Origin: Cephalothrix spiralis
Lineage: Eukaryota > Nemertea > Palaeonemertea > Archinemertea > Cephalotrichidae
NCBI GenBank assembly: GCA_032353305.1
Contig: JAUCNG010376593.1
Span: 1 to 11,296, forward strand
Length of the DNA stretch: 11,296 bases
Reading direction: 5' to 3'
Shown: in pieces, positions 9,201 through 11,296 of the stretch
Layout: each line of letters opens with the position of its first letter
Position numbering within the stretch: position 1 is the stretch's first letter
Translations under genes and position numbers: made by a program
The notes under the pieces: model-generated
What the model was told of the DNA's origin: nothing
Seen by the model: the letters and a program-made list of their open reading frames with translations, nothing else
The model's database searches: none

Positions 9201-10644
9201 AAAATATTTATAGAATTTAAAATTTTTGAAATTTTTAAAATATTTAAAAGTATTTAAAATATTTTAAAATACTTCACATATTTATATTTAGGCGGTAAAA
9301 ATAATCCACGGACACATTAAATATTATTTAAATATTTTAAATATCATTTAAATATTTTGAATATTATTTAAATATTTGAAATATTATATTTAAATATTTT
9401 AAACTTTTAAATATTATTTAAATATTTTAAACATTATCTAAATATTTTAAACACTTTTTAAATAGTTTAAAATACTTCACATATTTAAATAATGTTTAAA
9501 ATATTTAAATAATATTTAAAATATTTAAATAATGTTTAAAATAAATAATATTTAAATGATATTTATATACTTGGTCGTACAGTATTTGAAGAAGTTTTAC
9601 ACCCCTAGATTCAGTCATTTTAAGTACATGTACTTACTACATAATCCACACATATTTGGACAATACTGAACTGGTACATTTGATATCGAGCACGAGCTTT
9701 TTTGCCATTGACTTCCACAAGGCTTTGCATCCTTTGTTGCTTTGGCACAATCGACTGAAAAAATAAACATAATATTTATATTACTATTTCCGTTTGTCTG
9801 ATATATAACTACTTTCTGATATATAACTACTTTAGTAAACAACAGGTAATAAGTACAATGATACTAACCTGCTAATATACAGGGTGTCCCAATAAAATGA
9901 ATACCAGCCAGATGACGTCATATTGAGTCTTAACTATGAATTAACCATATCGCTGCTAGTGATCACTAGTTCAATAAAGTTAGTGCAAATCTGCCAACAA
10001 CTGAGCTACATCTATTTCCCCAAAGGACAAAAAAGTTCAACTTCCCAGAAGGAGGTAAATCTCATTATAAATAAACGACTTGTCTCGGAAAAATAAAAAT
10101 GATTGTGAATTATTTATGACTTCTTAATTTTTTTAAATTCCTTATTCAATTTACTATTCAAAAAAAATTGACTAAAAATTTAAATGCACTGAAAATATTC
10201 CAGATTAAATCCAGATTAAATTTAGAGTGATTTAAAAAAGCATTCTCTTGATTTTAGTATGGGAAAATAAAACCAGAGGTTTTTCGGGAGAATCATCGTA
10301 GCTCCCTTAGTTATGAACCGATCTGCACCAAATCTGTATTATTCGGGAGAGCTCTCAAAGGTGTATTTTGGCAATTATTAAAATATTAATAATTGACGTC
10401 ACCTGGCTGGTATACATTTTATTGGGACACGCTGTAGAGTAAGTTCTACCATTTTGTCTCCTTCATTTATTTGTTTTTAATGATTAGGGTTAAAATAGTA
10501 AATCTTATAACACAAACACAATTTAATATAATTAACACTTACGATCACACTGTGCTGGAGTGACCCAGGTAGCCTTCGGGCAATCACATGAGCAATCTGA
10601 AGCTTTAAGCGTGCCTGTATTTTTACACATCTTTCCCTTGCAAT
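3211..10644 (-). CDS. Multi-exon gene for secreted EGF-ShK-linker-CTLD protein (5' partial, eleven coding exons)
   Basis: Spliced coding sequence, minus strand: join of 10644-10543, 9754-9638, 9040-8987, 8936-8898, 8796-8752, 8619-8413, 8290-8252, 7344-7147, 6142-6017, 4100-4074 and 3284-3211. Exon lengths are 102, 117, 54, 39, 45, 207, 39, 198, 126, 27 and 74 nt, giving 341 full codons plus a stop. Every intron is phase 1 with GT/AG ends. Residues 1-33 form an EGF-like module, 35-72 a ShK module, 73-201 a cysteine-free Gly/Ala/Thr/Lys/Pro linker, 202-308 a C-type-lectin-like domain, 309-318 a second linker and 319-341 the tail. All cysteines but the last fall in three six-cysteine modules, which is typical of extracellular proteins. 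No start codon or signal peptide is in the window, so the N-terminus lies beyond 11296. The exact full-length product is unknown; the domain calls are firm and the exon joins are inferred. Confidence 0.82.
3285..4073 (-). other. Last intron (789 nt)
   Basis: AT-rich sequence with no recognised exon or transposon. It contains a pol III B-box-like sequence at 3658-3668 on the minus strand without a matching A box. Confidence 0.45.
4074..4100 (-). CDS. 27-nt linker exon (ATPKAGEKPG)
   Basis: A very short exon between acceptor ACATTTAAG and donor GTAGGT. It reads TPKAGEKP with split Ala and Gly codons at its ends, in the same phase 1-1 as all other exons. The sequence resembles the Ala/Pro/Lys/Gly repeat linker on the other side of the lectin-like domain, and this likeness is the main reason to accept so small an exon. 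It follows a 1916-nt intron loaded with repeats. Confidence 0.62.
4216..4265. repeat. Short direct repeat, 31-bp period
   Basis: TTTTGACAAATAATTATGA occurs at 4216-4234 and again at 4247-4265, exactly. It sits in the intron between the lectin-like and 27-nt linker exons. Confidence 0.75.
4577..4684 (+). repeat. Tandem 54-bp duplication
   Basis: Two adjacent 54-bp copies (4577-4630, 4631-4684) begin CGTCATTCCCCTTGTACGTA and are nearly identical for 47 bp. An inverted relative lies at 5925-5980 and another direct one at 8115-8181, so the unit belongs to a dispersed repeat family. Confidence 0.8.
5098..5235. repeat. Imperfect tandem repeat, period about 59 bp
   Basis: GGGTGGGTGTTTTT starts at 5098 and 5157, and a decayed third start (GGGGTCGGTGTTTT) is near 5216. 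The units share the order TACC, GGTCT, AAATGTCAA-like. It lies inside the second inverted pair of the composite block. Confidence 0.6.
5324..5550. mobile_element. Foldback element, arms about 100 bp
   Basis: The two arms share ATTGGCCGAA, CAATCCTAT and TTTTGATCTTA in inverted order, down to ATGACAAATT next to a loop of about 7-15 bp near 5440. The sequence would fold into a long hairpin. Sequence related to its arm end is also seen near 4345-4385. Confidence 0.68.
5925..5980 (-). repeat. Inverted copy of the 54-bp unit
   Basis: Read on the minus strand it gives GAACGTCATTTCACTTGTAT and continues ATTGTGATTCATAATG, matching the tandem units at 4577-4684. It marks the right side of the composite repeat block. 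Confidence 0.72.
6017..6142 (-). CDS. C-type-lectin-like domain, C-terminal exon
   Basis: The exon lies between acceptor AACTTTTCAG and donor GTAGGT and has 41 full codons. The three cysteines at protein positions 279 (GGNCATI), 297 (NSCTKSL) and 305 (VTACHFA) complete the lectin pattern: 279 with 297, and 305 with core cysteine 232 of the previous exon. No EPN or QPD motif and no WND motif is present, so classical calcium-dependent sugar binding is unlikely. The two exons give about 107 residues, at the short end for this fold, because the central loop region is reduced or because a small exon is missed. Confidence 0.78.
6284..6714. mobile_element. TA-flanked MITE with TGACGTCA-bearing ends
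   Basis: The 431-bp element has long inverted ends: CAGGGTGTCCCAATATT at the left and the inverse of CAGTGTGTCCCAATATT at the right, continuing through GAAAACAGC and ATGACGTCAT. TA flanks both sides (6282-6283, 6715-6716). No transposase. It lies in the intron that splits the lectin-like domain. TGACGTCA octamers are at 6317-6324 and 6677-6684. Confidence 0.82.
6967..7115. mobile_element. Small foldback element (149 bp)
   Basis: AAGTTAACGAACG on the left and CGTTAACTTAAGATCAATCG on the right are inverted counterparts, and the pairing extends to TAGCGATAGATC against GATCAATCGTTA. It lies only about 30 bp from the donor of the first lectin-like exon. Confidence 0.6.
7147..7344 (-). CDS. C-type-lectin-like domain, N-terminal exon
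   Basis: Acceptor CTCATTTAG and donor GTGAGT frame 65 complete codons. The opening YTCP, then NMCYKF, a cysteine in AEAGCQKSQ, then GASLAHL follow the standard start of a C-type-lectin fold: an N-terminal beta-hairpin cysteine pair (204 and 216), the first core cysteine (232) at the end of helix 1, and the conserved Gly-Ala-x-Leu-Ala step. An Ala-rich helix with two Trp (259, 262) follows, which fits helix 2. The usual WIGL segment is not present before the exon ends. This module normally mediates carbohydrate or protein recognition outside the cell. Confidence 0.85.
7550..7941. mobile_element. Inverted-repeat element with subterminal repeats
   Basis: The ends are TAGGCGTGTTTACACTAAGC (7550 on) and the inverse of TAGGTGTGTTTACACTAAGC (to 7941). 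An internal copy of GTTTACACTAAGCAAG is near 7623. Three copies of AAGCAACTCCAAGC or its inverse (near 7799, 7826 and 7889), and a related GAAGCAACCTCAAGC near 7581, resemble subterminal transposase-binding repeats. The ends suggest hAT, but no 8-bp duplication is visible, so the superfamily is open. It lies in an intron of the gene. Confidence 0.65.
8115..8181 (+). repeat. Fourth copy of the dispersed 54-bp unit
   Basis: TAAACGTCATTTCACTTGTA followed by ATTGTGACTCATAATG, then a degraded match to the end of the tandem unit (TTTTCAGATAAAAC). It is in the intron upstream of the first lectin-like exon. Confidence 0.68.
8252..8290 (-). CDS. Linker exon (AAGAPKAGAAKPG)
   Basis: The exon sits between acceptor ATTTTTCAG and donor GTTAGT and encodes 12 full codons, AAGAPKAGAAKP once its two split Gly codons are set aside. 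It is nearly the same as one unit of the preceding repeat exon, including the AAACCAG end just before the donor, so it probably arose by exon or repeat duplication. It leads into the first lectin-like exon after a 907-nt intron. Confidence 0.8.
8413..8619 (-). CDS. Long linker exon with ATTKAGA and APKPGAAG tandem repeats
   Basis: This 207-nt exon is bounded by acceptor TATTTAAG and donor GTAATA and encodes 68 complete codons without any cysteine, aromatic or acidic residue. The first half has about four units of ATTKAGA(A); the second has four units of APKPGAAG, the last varied to AAKPG. The net charge is strongly positive through the regularly spaced Lys. Such sequence would be extended and flexible, comparable to mucin-like, collagen-like or other structural linkers of secreted proteins, but I do not recognise a named family. 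At DNA level it is a GCA/GGA-rich tandem array (TGC/TCC on the plus strand), so length variation between alleles is likely. The repeat links the ShK module to the lectin-like domain. Confidence 0.82.
8752..8796 (-). CDS. Linker exon (Gly-rich then Ala)
   Basis: Acceptor CATATTTAG and donor GTAAAG bound 14 full codons that read GKGGTGGAGTTAAA after a split Gly codon. The composition moves from Gly-rich to Thr/Ala-rich and leads directly into the Ala/Thr/Lys repeat of the next exon, which supports it belonging to the same linker. It has no cysteines or hydrophobic segment. Confidence 0.72.
8898..8936 (-). CDS. Short linker exon (Ser/Ala/Pro-rich)
   Basis: This 39-nt exon reads ASPIPDSSAASTIG across its two junction codons in the same phase as its neighbours. 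The acceptor AATTCAG is good. The donor GTGATT is weaker than the others in this gene, and the intron before it (8937-8986) is only 50 nt. Reading straight through the donor meets a stop seven codons into the intron, so either splicing occurs here or the exon is skipped. Because it is symmetric 1-1, skipping would keep the frame. Confidence 0.55.
   Translation of the reverse strand, partial: HLQYQILQLPRL
8987..9040 (-). CDS. Linker exon (Gly/Asn/Pro/Thr/Lys-rich)
   Basis: The exon lies between acceptor ATCATTTCAG and donor GTAAGT. In phase 1 it encodes 17 complete codons, starting GGKNPTPNAN and ending DTPAKVD, and joins the ShK exon through a split Lys codon. It has no cysteine and no hydrophobic core, so it looks like a flexible extracellular linker. 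Thr, Pro and Ala suggest possible O-glycosylation, which is inference. Confidence 0.72.
9180..9570. repeat. Self-complementary AT minisatellite
   Basis: Variants of ATTATTTAAATATTTTAAAC, about 19-20 bp long, repeat across roughly 270 bp, reading one way up to about 9460 and mostly as the inverse (GTTTAAAATATTTAAATAAT) afterwards. AAAATACTTCACATATTTA occurs at both sides of the array about 200 bp apart. It lies in the intron after the ShK exon. Confidence 0.7.
9638..9754 (-). CDS. Exon encoding ShK (ShKT) domain
   Basis: The acceptor TTTTTTCAG and the strong donor GTAAGT frame 38 complete codons. Cysteines at protein positions 36, 46, 55, 65, 69 and 72 have spacing C-x9-C-x8-C-x9-C-x3-C-x2-C. 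The opening Asp-Cys, a Trp four residues after the second cysteine (PCGSQW), and the closing YCPNMCGLC are the usual ShKT landmarks. In animals this module occurs repeatedly in secreted proteases, CAP-family proteins and lectins, and is usually a binding module; its presence alone does not make the protein a toxin. The exon is symmetric 1-1 and sits directly after the EGF-like exon, separated by an intron of 788 nt that holds a MITE. Confidence 0.88.
9880..10434. mobile_element. TA-flanked MITE, longer relative of 6284-6714
   Basis: The ends are CAGGGTGTCCCAATAAAATG and the inverse of CAGCGTGTCCCAATAAAATG, flanked by TA (9878-9879, 10435-10436), followed inward by ACCAGCCAG and TGACGTCA (9913-9920, 10394-10401). 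The interior shares GCACTGAAAATAYTCCAGAT and TTTTTCGGGAGAAT with the other element, but about 120-150 bp of extra AT-rich sequence is present around 10045-10185. It lies in the intron between EGF and ShK exons. Confidence 0.82.
10543..10644 (-). CDS. Exon encoding EGF-like six-cysteine module
   Basis: The exon is bounded by an acceptor TTAAACAG at its upper edge and a donor GTAAGT at 10542-10537. Read in phase 1 it gives 33 complete codons with cysteines at 1, 6, 17, 19, 21 and 32. The spacing C-x4-C-x10-C-x-C-x-C-x10-C, with a CKNTGTL stretch after the second cysteine and CDCP near the end, matches compact EGF-like modules that often precede a ShK module in invertebrate secreted proteins. 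It is the first exon of the gene visible here, and its first codon is split with an exon outside the window. Such modules mostly act as disulfide-stabilised spacers or protein-contact surfaces outside the cell. No calcium-binding EGF consensus is visible. Confidence 0.78.
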
Positions 10645-11034
10645 CTGTTTAAAAAAGAACACAATTATATTTTTATTGTGATAAAATCTTATCGCAAGTG
10701 TAAAAGCAAATTATGTTGAACGGTCACAGTAAGGTACCTTACATTAGCATTCATACAACAGATTAACTTTACCGTACCCAGATGCATGCGCAACTAGTCC
10801 TGCGCATACCGCAAGTCATTACGTGGCGCACCAAGCGCCAGTGTCTGTGGTGGTTTAAAATCGGAACTAATATTAGTATTGTAATCAGGGTCCCAAGTCC
10901 CAACGGGTATCAATCAGCGATCTTGAAATTGGTCTTATTAAAAAAAAGACGATATTACAGATTTTTAAATTAAAAAATTCGAATGATTTACCAAAAAATC
11001 CCCAGTAGATCAAGTTCGATTTTTTGCCACTTTA
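10645..11034 (-). other. Partial intron upstream of the EGF-like exon
   Basis: No further coding exon with a phase-1 junction was found. A GC-richer patch (10780-10850) has an inverted pair ATGCGCA / TGCGCAT but contains stops in the needed phase. Confidence 0.45.
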
Positions 11035-11296
11035 GTTACTAAAATGATCTAAATGTCTTATAACTTGGAAACGGTTCATTTTAAGGTATATAAATATATT
11101 ATCAACTATTAGAAACATTACCCTAATCTTCTAAAAAATGACTTTATACGAAAAAATCCCTAAAATACCGTGCAACGTCATGAAATGACATTGAAAATTT
11201 TTTTGGGAGGAAGATTAGAGTAATGTTTCTAATAGTTGGTAATATATTTATATACCCTAAAATGAACCGTTTCCAAGTTAAAGGGCGTTTAGTAAC
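11035..11296. mobile_element. Foldback element reaching the window edge
   Basis: GTTACTAAA at 11035 pairs with TTTAGTAAC at the last bases, and the arms continue as AACTTGGAAACGGTTCATTT, ATATAAATATATTA and CTATTAGAAACATTAC against their inverses at 11205-11281. Arms are about 100 bp with a loop near 11150. The element may continue beyond the window. Confidence 0.7.

Noticed and set aside
9592-9607. TTACACCCCTA, resembling a hAT terminal sequence
   Set aside because: No inverted partner is found within the surrounding intron.
10477-10662. 61-codon minus-strand frame over the EGF-like exon
   Set aside because: It uses a different frame from the six-cysteine reading and runs into the flanking introns.
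10760-10850. Possible upstream exon on the minus strand between ACCACAG and GTAAAG
   Set aside because: In the phase needed to join the EGF-like exon it has an in-frame stop, and its composition fits a repeat patch.

Overview
The window looks like AT-rich nuclear DNA from an invertebrate animal. Spliced genes, abundant short inverted-repeat transposons, ACATGTAC-type tracts, and the EGF/ShK/C-type-lectin domain mix together suggest a marine lophotrochozoan such as a mollusc or annelid. The species cannot be fixed from the sequence. There is no sign of bacterial organisation: no long open frames, operons or ribosome binding sites.

One gene is supported. It lies on the minus strand, runs from about 10644 down to a stop codon at 3211, and has eleven recognisable coding exons. 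The 5' end lies outside the window. Every one of the ten introns can be placed at a GT/AG pair in phase 1, and the spliced reading frame stays open for 341 complete codons. In protein order it encodes: a six-cysteine EGF-like module (10543-10644); a six-cysteine ShK module (9638-9754); a long cysteine-free linker built from short exons (8987-9040, 8898-8936, 8752-8796, 8413-8619, 8252-8290) rich in Gly, Ala, Thr, Lys and Pro; a C-type-lectin-like domain split over two exons (7147-7344 and 6017-6142); a further short linker exon (4074-4100); and a short C-terminal tail (3211-3284). An AATAAA signal at 3125-3120 fits a short 3' UTR. The product is most likely a secreted multidomain protein, possibly one whose missing N-terminus carries a larger enzyme-like or CAP-type domain.

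The rest is mostly repeat DNA. 1-3100 is intergenic and holds a hAT-like element (217-865) interrupted by a TA-flanked MITE (357-643), plus two foldback elements (1443-1813 and 2665-3083). The introns carry two further members of the TA-flanked MITE family (6284-6714 and 9880-10434), a nested foldback cluster (4577-5980), a small foldback (6967-7115), another inverted-repeat element (7550-7941) and a self-complementary AT minisatellite (about 9180-9570). A foldback element runs off the right edge (11035-11296). The short plus-strand open frames are mirror images of exons or chance frames in repeats. I see no RNA gene and no CRISPR array.
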